From contig NC_092642.1 in the NCBI RefSeq assembly GCF_039555335.1, positions 55,345,776 to 55,409,775 on the forward strand: DNA of 64,000 nt, read 5' to 3'. The stretch's first letter is position 1. The number at the start of each line of letters is the position of its first letter. Both the position numbers and the translations under genes were made by a program. The notes beneath the pieces are model-generated. The model had not been told where the DNA came from. It ran no database searches and saw only the letters and a program-made list of their open reading frames with translations. Shown here in pieces: positions 22,406 through 33,250 of the stretch. The stretch is from Amphiura filiformis. Taxonomy: Eukaryota > Echinodermata > Ophiuroidea > Amphilepidida > Amphiuridae.

Positions 22406-23094
22406 TGCTTTAGGGCCTACTTCTCCCGGGGGTCTCCCTTGCACCTCCTCATCAAAATATATAAGGTCATCTTAATTTAATAGTTCGTCTCAAAACCCTT
22501 CCCAAAGTGAATGCGGAATGCGCGTGCGGTTTTTAGGGCTGTTTTTTTTTTTTTTTTACTTTTTTTTTAACTTTAGTTTTCTTTAATCTGTGGGATGAGC
22601 CAATTTTTTGTATTAATATTTAGGTATAACTAAATCTATAATTTTTTCTACTATACATGTGATATATATATACAGTACCGTTTACGGTCCTTCAGAGAAC
22701 CTTTAAGGGTGCTCCAAATTAAAGAACCTTTTTGAGAAGTTCAAGAGGGAGGGTTCTCCTGAGCATGCTGAGAGGACAAAAAAGGTTCTATTTCACATTT
22801 ATTTAGAGTGTTCACTACTCCTCAGAAGAACTAAGTGATTCCGTAACTTGATCGTGTTTAGCCAGTGGCGTATAAGGGTGGGTAACTCGCCCGTGGGTGT
22901 GCTCCGGTGGGTGGGGTGGGCGGTGGTGGTGGTCAGGGTTTCATTCAGGTCTCTGCAGTGGTTTTGGTGACTGGGGTGCTGTTGGAGTGTTTTTCGTACT
23001 GACCCTGGTGTTTGCCTGTTGGCATGTCTTGGGCTCAGGGATGTTCTTTTTCCATTCTTGTACAATGTATGTCCCTGTGCTTAATGTGTTCGGA

Positions 23095-23260
23095 TTCGAA
23101 AAACCTGGTTTTCGATTGAAAAAAAAACAGGTTTATCAAATCGAAAATCAGGTTTTGCAGTGAAAAACCAAGTTTATCGGCGAAAAACAGGTTTATCGGC
23201 CGAGAAACCTGTTTTTTCGTTGAAAAATCACGTTTATCGACGAAAATCCAGGTTTGTCTG
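23095..23260 (+). repeat. minisatellite around CAGGTTTATCGGCGAAAAAC
   Basis: About seven diverged units of 20-25 bp alternating GAAAAACC with AGGTTTATCG. Both orientations of AAACCTG/CAGGTTT occur, so it can fold back. Confidence 0.8.
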
Positions 23261-24261
23261 TTATATGCAATATACCGGTACTTGCCATATATGTGTGTTT
23301 GTGCTCAAATACTAGTACATAATATTTCAGGCAGCTATAGCATTTTGTATCAAAAACCAATAAAGATATCATGTCATAGATATCCACTAAAAACATTTGA
23401 ATCCCAAAATTTCATTTGAATTATGCATGATTATATGGCCTATTGCTCCATATAAAGGTCATGTGCAATAATTATGAGCCCGGGGGATACAATTGGCATT
23501 TGGCAAAATGTATCTTGGAAACAAAAGCATGTTTTTTTACACATATGCATGAACCTGTCAAGACTCAACACTCATTGAAACTCATCATCATATGGGTCAA
23601 AAACAATCACTACTGATGAACACAGCTTTATTAGGAACATGAGGTTACTATTTCATCACTGGGTCAAGTCAAAAAATTCACTGCTGAATATATAGGTAAA
23701 TGAATCATGTCATTGAGGCTACTTTTTAGCCTGCAAATCCACCATTTCAATACTATAGCATCATCCTGCAAAATAGTTTTACTGAGGACGAAGAAAATGC
23801 ATGTTAAAAGCTAAAAACCCAGCACCAATACACTGTGCATGACGACAGTGCTTGCGTGTATTGTATCTATATCGTACGCTTTCCAGTCCCGGGAACTTAC
23901 GTTATGAATTCCTGAAGTTGCGATATAGGCTCCCTAATTGACATGCTATAATGGTACAAGAACAAAATTAACAATAATTAATAATTTTCGATTGAATGTT
24001 CATACGTGTTGGTGGTTTAAAACAGTCATTCAACACAAAAAATAATTGAGACTAACCTCAATATTTCGACGTGAAGACACACGCTGAAATAGATTAACTT
24101 ATACGGCCGACCAAATAGTTTTTAACAATTCACTACTTTTATCTTGGTGTAAAAATTCAATAAGTTCTTTAACATGTTCAATTTCTTTCATCATGTTGAT
24201 CGTTGTTGTTTGTAATCTGTCTATAATAGCCGTTTCTTAAATAGGCCTACAGCTCTGTGAT

Positions 24262-25030
24262 ATGGCCACATAAAATTAATTCGTTTCATGTCCATATCTT
24301 TTTGGAAAGGGAGGAGGAAGGGTGTTGTGTGTGCGGGGATGAGTTAGTTTGACGTTATGACATATTTTTGCCCAGAAATCTAAGATGACCCCCAGCAGAA
24401 GCATACGTGTGTCGTTTCCGCCTAATCTGGGGTTTATGTCCCTTATCTGGGGTTTAAACTGCCTTATCTTGGGTTTACATCCCTTATCTAGGGATAAGTC
24501 ACCTTATCTGTGGTTTAGACGCCCTTATCCGGGGTTTACGTTTCTTACCTGTGGCTAAGATGCCTTAACATTAGCATATCGCAGGCTAAACCCAGATAAG
24601 GCATTTAAACCCCAGATAATGCGCCGTAAGATAAGGGACGTAGACCCCAGATAAAGCAGTCCAAACCCCAAATAAGGCGCCTTAACCCTAAATAGGAAAC
24701 GTAAACCCCCGATAATGCATCTTAACCCCACATAAGGTGCCTTAACTCTAGATAAGGGTCGTAAACCCCAGATAACAGTCGTAAACCACAGATAAGGCAT
24801 CTAAACCCAAGATACATGCACCTTAACCCCAGATAAGAGACGTAAACTCAGATATGGCAGTCTAAATCCCAGATAAGGCGCCGTAACCCCAGATAAGGGA
24901 CATAAACCTCAGATAAAGCAGTCCCAACCCCAAATTGGCTCTGATATGGCCACATAAAATTATCCGGGAAAATTAAACATTCGTTTCATGTCCATACCTT
25001 TTTGGAAAGGGAGGAGGAAGGGTGTTGTCC
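24262..25030 (+). repeat. direct repeat flanking a reversing minisatellite
   Basis: CTGTGATATGGCCACATAAAAT through GGAGGAAGGGTGTTGT is present at 24264-24325 and again at about 24940-25030, with a small insertion in the second copy. Between them lies the TTATCTGGGGTTTA array. The first copy continues into GTGTGCGGGGATGAG; the second is interrupted at that very point by the CAGCAAACAC insertion. Confidence 0.85.
24411..24930. repeat. minisatellite of about 21 bp that reverses orientation
   Basis: From 24411 to about 24560 the units read CTTATCTGGGGTTTA; from about 24580 to 24930 they read TAAACCCCAGATAAG. The turn lies near 24565-24580. The frame at 24555-24800 on minus translates the repeat and is not a protein gene. 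Confidence 0.9.
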
Positions 25031-27287
25031 CAGCAAACACAAAAACGTTTTAAAAACGTTTTTCGCCAGCCCATAGGGCTGGTACCTGATTCTGAGATGG
25101 GGTTTGTGTAGACTAAAGATTAGCTAAGATTATAGCCTTCTTCTATTGGTATGAATTATTTTTTTTACTTCTCGTGGTGGAAATGTTTTTGATGTCTGCT
25201 AATTCGATTTGCAAGGAAAAGAAAGTATGTTTTGCCGTTTCAACGAACGAAAACGATTGAGTATTGCCAAAGTTATGTTTGAATTAATTATGACTTAAAA
25301 AGTTATCATAGGTTAGGCCTACACATATATAAACATAAACTTGTTCAGCAATCAGCATATCAAAAAAATGACATGGTCAAAGCGGGGGAATGATCACGAG
25401 GTCATATCAGTGGACTACTGAGCATAGCATGATGTTTGGTTGCCTGTGAGTGCATAATTGATATGTTGATAACAGATCTAATAATGTTGTAGAATCAAAA
25501 TCTTCATTATATGGACCACATTGAAGTCAAAGTAATTATCTATCCTATCCTGTATCGTTTTATGGATAAAATTGACTCAAAATGTTATTTATGATATTAT
25601 TTCTATCTTTAACATCAGTTTTGTCTTTTCAACGGGAAAAATCCGATTGAAAATAAAGTTTTTAGGGGCTAGCTATAATATTGAACAATATATCCCATAT
25701 TTTGACATGCACTTATAGAAAATAAATAAATTGTTGTCTTACTTTATAAATTATAAATACTGTAAAATGACACATAACTAAAGTGAGGCCAATTTCTATC
25801 TTTTTTTTTTTTTTTTTAAATTTACATTCTACAATATTATTTTAGACTTTTAATACACACAATGCAGACTATTACAGAATGGAGTAGGTAAGATGCCATG
25901 TCCATAGTCTACTGTAGTAGACCAGTTTAATTTATCATTCCCTAAATTAATCTCTCTGAACTGGAAAACTCATCATTCCTGTTCTGATTCAACAGCTCAG
26001 ATATCCATGAGAAAACTTTTTTCTCTGGGCAGGGCAGTCACTGGAGATGTGATGTGTTTCGTCATAGATTTTAAATGGTTTCATGCATGGAAACGTATGA
26101 ATTGTTTATCAAAAATAAAAAGGAATGCAGCGCAGTCTACCATGTCCATAGCTTTGCAGGAGTTTCGGACTAACAATCAACATGATCAACACATTCAAAA
26201 AATACAGTTTAAAAGTGAAGATTGTAGTGAATGATCAGTCCTTTATCATGTGCTTGCCACTATCTACTTTATAGTAAACTATACATTGCGAAATAATATA
26301 AAATTATTTTAAAATAAAATGTGCATGTAAGTTGAGTTAACATAGCGAATTAACTAACAACTGCAGTGTATTTCTTGATTTTAATAATAAGCATGGGTAA
26401 AAAGCAGTGAAGACAAAAATACAGAACAATTTGGAGTAATGAATTAAAGAGTTGACAGGAGTTATAGGAGTTAATGTTTTTTGCTGTTTCAGTGTGCATG
26501 TTCTCACCATTGATGGTTTGGTGAACTGTCATGTAACATGGATGTAAGCGTGATCACGGTGACCCAAACTATTTACAAGACCTCTTCTGCACTATTGAGG
26601 CTGGCCTTCCCTTTTAAAGGGAATTTTTATAATAAGTTATATTTTGGCTTTTGGTTTACATAAAAAAGTTTTAATAACATTAAAATGTCGGGTTATATAA
26701 AGTTCATGAAAACGTTTTAAAACGTTTTGTATGAAAACACACTACAACAATATTTTTAAGATGTTTTCAAAAATGTTATTGTAAACATTTTGCAAACATT
26801 TTTTGCCAAATATTTTGTCAACGCTTAAATAACATTATGTTAAAATATTTGCACTCAGCAAACACAGAAATGTTCTTAAAATGTTTTTTTTTCAAAACGT
26901 TTTAATAACATTTAAATGTCGGGTTATATAAAGGTCATGAAAACGTTTTTAAAACGTTATTGCAAATATTTCGGGCAAACATTTTTCGCAAAATATTTGT
27001 TCAACCCCAAAATAACATTCTGTTTAAAATGTTTTGTATCAAGTTTTCAAAAATGTTTTTGGAATGTTATTAAAACGTTTTATAGCCTTTATATAACCCG
27101 ACATTTAAACGTTTTCTCTCAAACATTTTTTGTTTCATGAGCAGTAGATTATCAAAAAATGATTTTTAATGTTATGAAAACGTTTTATATCCTTAATATA
27201 CCCTTTATATAACCCGACATTTAAACGTTTTCTGACAACTTGTTATAACCTTTTGCGAATGATGTCGAAAACGTTTTGTGTTTGCTG
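25031..27287. mobile_element. 2.26-kb insertion with CAGCAAACAC ends
   Basis: Left end CCCAGCAAACACAAAAACG, right end CGTTTTGTGTTTGCTGGG. Comparison with the empty site at 24320-24340 shows an insertion with a 2-bp (GT) duplication. Inside, 26620-26850 and 26858-27287 hold AACGTTTT-rich foldback sequence, with a second CAGCAAACACAGAAATG end near 26863. That makes it a nested or compound MITE. About 1.5 kb (25066-26620) is unrelated sequence with hairpins at its edges (CCAGCCCATAGGGCTGG; TTCCCTTTTAAAGGGAA). Confidence 0.75.
26007..26234 (+). CDS. weak exon-like frame, possibly DUSP-like; not established
   Basis: A frame of 75 codons follows a possible 3' splice site (GATTCAACAG, ending about 25995). 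The stretch GDVMCFVIDFKWFHAWKRMN (about residues 13-32) has the spacing of tryptophans seen in DUSP domains of ubiquitin-specific proteases (Y-L-hydrophobic, then WF..W(K/R)). The other conserved parts of that domain are missing and the rest of the frame is unfamiliar. It lies inside the CAGCAAACAC insertion, so it could be a captured or decayed exon, or chance. Low confidence. Confidence 0.12.
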   Translation: MRKLFSLGRAVTGDVMCFVIDFKWFHAWKRMNCLSKIKRNAAQSTMSIALQEFRTNNQHDQHIQKIQFKSEDCSE

Positions 27288-27495
27288 GGGTGTGTGCGGG
27301 GGTGATGAGTGTGTGTGTGCTAAATTGACAATACAGTTTTTTTCACGTAAAATTGACATTGCGAGCAGTTTTCAGCACCTACTATATAGGAAAATAATGA
27401 GACCCTTTTGTATTTAAGATTATGAGGAGTTTTAGAGTTCCACAAAAAACAGCACTTGCGGGATTCATGCTGATTAATAAATTGGTTTATTAGCA

Positions 27496-27856
27496 TTAAG
27501 GGGGTACTACACCCCTGGCCAATTTTGTGCCTATTTTTGCATTTTCTCAAAATTTATAGCGCATTGGTGACAAGTAAGATATGTATATTATAGGGCAAGG
27601 GCTACAACTACTGCACTGAAAATTCAACAACTCAAGGCAAGTAGTTATTGATTTATTGATCAAATATTGGGTTTCCCTCATTTTTGACTGTAACTCCATG
27701 CACAACTGTTGTCTGTGCTGAAATAAAATTTCCAGTGCAGTAGTTGTAGTCCTTGTCCCTATAATATAAATATCTTATTGTCACCAATGCTTTATAATTT
27801 GTGAGAAAAATGCAAAAATAAACACAAAATTGGGCAGGGGTGTAGTACCCCCTTAA
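27496..27856. mobile_element. 361-bp TTAAGGGGGTACTACACCCC MITE, copy 1
   Basis: Starts TTAAGGGGGTACTACACCCC and ends GGGGTGTAGTACCCCCTTAA, bounded by TTAA on both sides, as for Kolobok or piggyBac targets. The inverted similarity extends through most of the element (GTGACAAGTAAGATAT; AACTACTGCACTG). A second copy lies at 33577-34215. Confidence 0.9.
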
Positions 27857-27924
27857 CATTTTACTATTTTTAGTATTAAAACTGAAAATTGAAGAAACAA
27901 TATCGACTGATCCCAGAAAGTGAT

Positions 27925-28170
27925 GAGGCGGGGAGAGGGGCATGAAACTATTTTTTTATTTGGCCGATGCTCCTGTAGTCTTGTTTATCACAACCACAGA
28001 TATTGGTTGAACATGGACCTGTCAGCTTATGAAGCACTTGCCAATTGCAGCGTCTCCTGGATTTGTATTAAGTGTGGACTGCCAAACTTTACTGACTCAT
28101 TCTTTAGTACATCTATAATGTCACCGTGTCCAACTCATATTCAATTTTGTCTACTGATTCTGATTTAGAA
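27925..28170 (+). pseudogene. LINE N-terminal zinc-finger region, decayed
   Basis: The frame 27920-28168 includes SVSWICIKCGLPNFTDSFFS (encoded about 28048-28107). This resembles the end of the PHD-like finger that precedes the endonuclease in many CR1-group LINEs. The upstream half keeps YHNHRYWLNMDLSAYEAL but most zinc-binding cysteines before it are gone. The frame then shifts: about 28147-28240 reads a serine-rich linker in another frame, and a second shift leads into the endonuclease frame. The 5' end of the LINE is not recognisable before about 27950. Confidence 0.65.
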
Positions 28171-29020
28171 ACTAACACTAGCCACGCTAGTTGTAATAGC
28201 TCTGGTCCAAAAAGCCCTCCTCTGGCGGCATCCTCGAGCGACCAGTGGTGTTCATATTAATCGTACTACTCCTGGCAATAATAACAGGCCAGCCAAACGT
28301 AGTAACCTGAAAGTGTTAGTCATCAACTTTCAAGGTATACAGGGCAAGATTTCTGAATTGGCTTGTTGCATAGACACCAATAACCCTGATATCATCATAG
28401 GGACAGAAACCCATGTGGATTGCTCCATTAGTAGTAGTGAATTGTTCCCACCGCAGTACCAAATAGTCAGAAAAGACCGTGACTTTGGTTCTGCTGTTAG
28501 AGGGGGAGTTCTGATTGCAGTTAAGAACGACCTCATCGCCACTCACAGAATTGATCTTGATTCAAACTGTGAAGTAGTCTGGATTTCTATCTCAGTCCAA
28601 GGGATGAAACAGATCATTGTTGGTGCTTTTTATTGATCGCACCAATTTGGTAACACCACTGAGTACTTGGACCAACTTAGGGATTCGCTCAGCAAGATCA
28701 AAAGACCTAATCGTAGCCATATCTGGCTTGCTGGCGATTTTAATCTTCCCGGAGTCGACTGGGATTCTCAGAGTGTCACCCCTAATTCCCAGTATGTTGG
28801 ACTTTCCAAACACATGCTTGAGATTGCTGCAGACTTTGGCCTTGAGCAAATGGTCACTAAACCTACTCGAGGCAAAAACATCCTTGACTTATTTTTCACC
28901 AACAATCCAACCCTGGTTGAAAGGTTGTCACTTATCCCCGCAGGGTTGAGTGATCATGACGGTATCCCCATGATCATAGTCGTCAGCTCTAGGCCCAAGG
29001 TGATTAAAACCATGCCTAGA
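28170..29020 (+). pseudogene. LINE APE-type endonuclease domain, one in-frame stop
   Basis: One reading frame runs from about 28170. It carries the APE-endonuclease landmarks IIIGTETHVD (active-site glutamate region, about 28391), GGVLIAVKND, AGDFNLPGVDW (about 28732) and LSDHDGIP (about 28947). The frame is broken only by TGA at 28634-28636, followed by TCGCACC in the same frame; CGA to TGA is the usual CpG decay. The domain would nick target DNA to prime reverse transcription. It is continuous with the reverse transcriptase downstream. Not functional as it stands. Confidence 0.85.
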
Positions 29021-31031
29021 AAGGTCTTTCTATATCAGAAAGCTGACGTCAGTGCCATCAGAAATGATCTCAAGCAGTTTAGTGATACTCTGACTTCTAG
29101 TGATCCATCATCGTGCTCTGTGAGTGACCTATCGGCTGATTTTGAGAAAGCGGTCAAGAATTCCATGGATTCCCACATTCCGACTCGCATGGTCAGCAAG
29201 CGCAATCTGACCCCTTGGATAGGGAGGAATATTAAGAGACAGCTGAAAAAGAAACAGCGTGCGTTTAACCATAAACAGAAAGTCGGGGACCAGGAATCTC
29301 TTGATCGCTTCCATGATTTGCGCAAGGCCACTCGGAAAGCTACGAGGAAGGCTCACAGAGAGTTTATCAACTCTGTTTGTCTAGATTCCAGCAAAAAGTT
29401 CTGGTCCTTCATGAAGAATTTGAAGAGCGACTCTGTTGGCATATCTACCCTGAGATCAAACTCAGGTGTTCTGGAATCTGACAACCATGTTAAGGCTGAC
29501 AGTCTCAATGACCAATTCAAATCTGTTTTTACCAATGAAGATGACACATTACCAACATTAGGACCTAGCAATTATCCCACAATACCAGACATTCAAATTT
29601 CACAAGAGGACATCATTAAACTCTTACAGAACATCAAAATTCACAAAGCCCCAGGGCCTGATGATATTCCTGCCTATATACTCAAGGTTGCAGCTGAGGA
29701 GATAGCCCCGGCATTATGTATGATTTTTGAAAGATCCCTAGAGTCTGGCGAATTACCATCTGATTGGCTTAGTGCCAATATTAGCCCGATTTTCAAGAAA
29801 GGAGACCGAACAGCTGCCTCGAACTATAGGCCCGTCTCTCTCACAGCCATATGTTGCAAGGTCTTATAGAACATGTCATCCATTCACATGCACATCATGC
29901 ATCATTTTGATTTAAAACATTCTGTTCTCACCACAAAACAACATGGCTTCAGACGCAACCACTCATGCGAATCACAACTTTTATTAACAACCCATGACCT
30001 GGCCCTTTCACTAAATAACAGACAACAAACTGATCTTGTAATTATGGATTTTAGCAAGGCATTTGATACGGTACCACACAATCGCCTTCACCTTAAATTA
30101 CAACACTATGGCATTCGCAATAACATCCACACATGGATAGCAAACTTCCTTAAGCACCGTAAACAGAGGGTCGTTATCGGGGTGAACACTCGGCTTGGAC
30201 AGATGTGTTATCTGGCGTTCCCCAGGGCACGGTGCTAGGACCTTTGCTATTCCTCATATACATCAATGACTTGCCACAAAACATACAGTCTGAAGTCCGG
30301 CTCTTTGCCGATGATTGTGTTATCTATAGGCAAATAGTTCACAATCATGACCATGTTCAACTCCAGGATGACCTAAACACACTTGTCAAATGGCAGAATG
30401 ATTGGCAACTACATTTCAACATCCAAAAATGTTTCGTCATGAGGATCACCAATGCACGTTCCACTAAAATGTTTGATTACAAACTGGGAGACAGCATTTT
30501 AGAAGAGACAAAATGCCATCCCTACCTAGGAGTTGAGATTTCCAACAATCTATCATGGTCAAATCACATCAACCGCAACACATCATCTGCAAACAGACAA
30601 TTAGGATTTATTAGAAGGAACTTATACTCTTGCACCAAACAAAATGCCTACATGTCACGTGTACGTCCCCACATTGAATATGCCAGTTCAGTGTGGGACC
30701 CCCACCAAAAGGACCTAAGTAACAAAATTGAGATGGTGCAGCGTCGCGCAGCGCGCTTTGTTATGAATGACCACAAAAGAACTATGTCACTAACATGCTG
30801 AAGGAGCTGGATTGGTGTTCTCTTAAAGATCGTAGAACAGCCAATAGGTTAACCATCCTCCACAAGGCTAGAGAGGGTCTCCTGCCCCTACCGGTCGACG
30901 ACCTCCTTCTGCCGGTCCAACGTCCTTCTAGGCACTCTCATCAGAACTCATATCAAATTATAACAGCAAATAAGGACTGCTACAAGTACTCGTTCTGGCC
31001 AAGGACAGTACACTCTCAGAACATTGGATAA
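29021..31031 (+). pseudogene. LINE reverse transcriptase, CR1/Jockey group, decayed
   Basis: Reverse transcriptase motifs in order: HKAPGPDDIPAYILK (about 29642), FKKGDR with NYRPVSLT (about 29800), DFSKAFDTVPHNRL (motif A, about 30049), GVPQGTVLGPLLFLIYINDL (motif B, about 30214) and LFADDC (motif C catalytic pair, about 30302). YLGVEI and a thumb region follow. Breaks are an in-frame TAG at 29867-29869, a one-base loss in a G run near 30180 (frame 2 to 1), and a frameshift near 30785 (frame 1 to 3). No RNase H domain is seen. This fits a CR1, L2 or Jockey lineage; exact clade not resolved. Confidence 0.9.
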
Positions 31032-31935
31032 AAAATGAATGGGCAGAAAACAGTTGGTTAAAAAATGCCCAACAATGGTTAAGATTCTTGAAGTTGGGCA
31101 AAATACAGTTTAATACATGGTTGGTCAAACCTGTCAATATAGTATTTACACAATGTTGGTTAAAAGTTAACCAACCTTGGTAAAAACATCCTTTTCCCGC
31201 CAATAAAGTTGGGCAAATTATGGTTTTGCCCAACCATGGTCACATGGTGTTCCTTTGCGAACTGTGATTGGTCATTGTGTTGGGCAAAAATGCATTTCAG
31301 AAAACAAGATGGCCGATATGAGTGGCTTGCTGCAAAGCTGTGGATCAGTGTCTTCAAGATCTGTTGGAGACATTTGAAGGTAGGAAATTATATTATAAAG
31401 TATATCATTTCATCCACCAAGGCCGAGACTGTGAGCAAGACTTACGATGCTTTATCGACGAAAACTACCACCACAACCGGTAAGCTTAAGCTTAAGCTTA
31501 CCGGTTGTGGTGGTAGCTGTCGTCGACAAAACATCGTAAGTCTTGCTCACAGTCTCGGCCTCACACACTTAAACTAAGTGTTATACCCGATAAAATGCTT
31601 ATAATATAATTTCTACCTTCAAATGTCTCCAATTGATTAAAATATGAACAATGAAATGAACTTCCCATTCATAGTGTTTAACCAACTATTGGTTATATTT
31701 TGCCCATTTTGCCCAACATGCTTTGCCCAACTGGTTGGTTACCGTAATGTTAACCAGTAGTTGGTCAATGTTTTTAACCAACCTGTGGTTATATTGTTAA
31801 CCAACCCAGGTTGGTTAACAATATAACCAACTGTTGGGCTGTTCACCTGTAAATACATGGTTGGTTAAAATTTTAACCAAGTTGGTTAAAATTTTAACCA
31901 AGTTGGTTAAAATTTTTAACCAATGTTCTGAGAGT
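31012..31935. mobile_element. 924-bp DNA element inserted in the LINE, 4-bp target duplication
   Basis: Starts ACTCTCAGAACATTGG and ends CCAATGTTCTGAGAGT (perfect 16-bp inverted repeat), flanked by GTAC on both sides (31008-31011 and 31936-31939). Both subterminal regions are dense in TTGGTTAA/TTAACCAA and TTGGGCAAAA. There is no transposase frame. It is younger than the LINE. A 4-bp duplication is compatible with Chapaev, Sola or Ginger-type transposases, so the superfamily is left open. Confidence 0.95.
31363..31640. repeat. long hairpin centred at 31490/31491
   Basis: The centre is CCGGTAAGCTTAAG and its mirror, CTTAAGCTTACCGG. Arms 31421-31490 and 31491-31560 pair with only about four mismatches. 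After a short unpaired gap they pair again: GGAGACATTTGAAGG and TTATATTATAA on the left (31363-31401) with their complements at about 31597-31638. Perfect stretches such as GGCCGAGACTGTGAGCAAGA suggest a recent origin. Confidence 0.95.
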
Positions 31936-32160
31936 GTACAAGACTGGAACAAACTACCCTACCACATCACCACGATACAAGACTCAAAAGAATTCAAGAA
32001 TCAAGCAACCAACCACCTAAAGCAACTAGGCCCTACAATAAATAGCATTCCGCATGTGCACAACCATTTCCTGTTCGTCTGGCTTCACCTGAAGCGTTGA
32101 GCAGTATTGCTACAGATACAGATTGGAACATTGTGCGTTCAGATATTTCTGGCTCAACTG
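31936..32160 (+). pseudogene. LINE C-terminal tail and 3' end
   Basis: After the inserted DNA element the LINE resumes with QDWNKLPYHITTIQDSKEFK, the common tail motif of CR1/Jockey-type proteins (WN.LP), and ends in TGA at 32098-32100. A short 3' untranslated part (GCAGTATTGCTACAGATACAG) follows. Dropping the insertion and one copy of GTAC lets the frame at 31000 run directly into this segment. Confidence 0.85.
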
Positions 32161-32219
32161 TGAGAAGGTACCGTAGGTAGCGTAGAATGGTATATCCGCC
32201 TATAGGTCTATTTACTTTG

Positions 32220-32545
32220 TACTTACCCCACTGGGGGTAACACTCCTCATAAGACCTGGGTCAATATTCATATTTTGGGTCCTTTTTTGTATCTCGAGTG
32301 GTGTCAAATAAAAGAGAAATAAAAATAAAGAATGTACCGGTAGGCCTACCCCCCTCCCGGTATTAAAATTACTTTATAAATTTCCACACGGTGACACTCC
32401 TCATAAAACTCTGTTCAAAATGCCTATTTTGGGTCTATATTTCAGAATCCCAAGAAGGTCTGACCCCCGGGGGACAGTGGTATAATCTGTTCTTCCCTGG
32501 TATAATACAATAACATGGTTCAGCTATGGTGCGGTAACCGCTAAC
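32220..32545 (+). mobile_element. Helitron/Pearl-like element H3, partial
   Basis: Two core units (GTAACACTCCTCATAAGACC; GGTGACACTCCTCATAAAAC) and the right end TGGTTCAGCTATGGTGCGG, AACCGC, then CTAA. The left hairpin end is missing. It lies 60 bases after the LINE. Confidence 0.65.
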
Positions 32546-33250
32546 AACCCGACAGGAAAATTTCATGGATTTAGAGAAACGACTGGTAAAGAGGCAATAT
32601 TTAAAGATGGATGCTCGCGAACCCACACGTAAACATTAACCGTGATGGAATAATAATGCTGCAAAAAGGTGTTAATATTGCAAGAGCAACTAAAGTTTCG
32701 AATCGAAGGTAATTATTTGATCTAAAATATTCTTGAAATGAATTCGGTTTCATCATCAGCGATGAATATTTCATGAAATTGTACATTACTTTGCACCCAA
32801 ATTCTTAATATGTTTCCCCCATAGTAGTAGGCATAGCTCTGCATTGTGATTGACCGTCCTGCAGCAAGGGCAAGGCAGTACCGGTATGAGTTTCAAATCT
32901 TTCTGAAGTTTTCAGAATTTTGGGCACTTGGTACACATTCTTTTATATCTGGTCTCGTATGCAAGTAAATAAAACGAGACCGGCCATGCATGTACGGCCA
33001 TACATGTCTGAGTCAGTGAGTGCTATGCACGCAGTGCCATGTAAATGGGTAGGCCTATGCATGTAGAACCATATTGCATAGAGATCACAATATTCAATAT
33101 CAGACTGAGCAGCTGGCTATATTTGTTGGGTTGAAGTAAGCTTACTGTCTGTGTGTCATTTGATCGAGAAATCTGCTATCCATGATGACACGATAGTTAC
33201 TGTGTGGACAGAGATAGAGCATGGAACTATAAACTACTTCAGTCACTTAC
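32546..33250. other. non-coding stretch, nothing recognised
   Basis: No open frame over 63 codons, no shared repeat and no paired ends. Confidence 0.4.

Larger units (their letters stand above)
21520..23990 (+). repeat. 2.4-kb tandem duplication, copy B
   Basis: Same landmarks and order as copy A. Its own changes are an internal 215-bp duplication (ATGAAATAAC at 21641 and 21856), a SINE at 22021-22405, and new sequence between about 22570 and 23280. That new sequence includes a GAACCTTT-rich patch (22690-22812), a G/T-rich patch (22880-23060) and a short minisatellite. Confidence 0.85.

Noticed and set aside
22897..23163. 88-codon G/W-rich frame
   Set aside because: G/T-rich low-complexity DNA running into a minisatellite; no family resemblance.
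24555..24800. 81-codon minus-strand frame with repeated LxGLR motifs
   Set aside because: It is the translation of the TTATCTGGGGTTTA minisatellite.
29035..29571. Minus-strand frames of 72-98 codons
   Set aside because: Shadows of the LINE coding strand.
28313..32100. A retroviral or LTR-retrotransposon origin for the reverse transcriptase
   Set aside because: An APE endonuclease precedes the reverse transcriptase, there is no protease, integrase or RNase H, and no long terminal repeats were seen; the motifs fit a CR1-group LINE.
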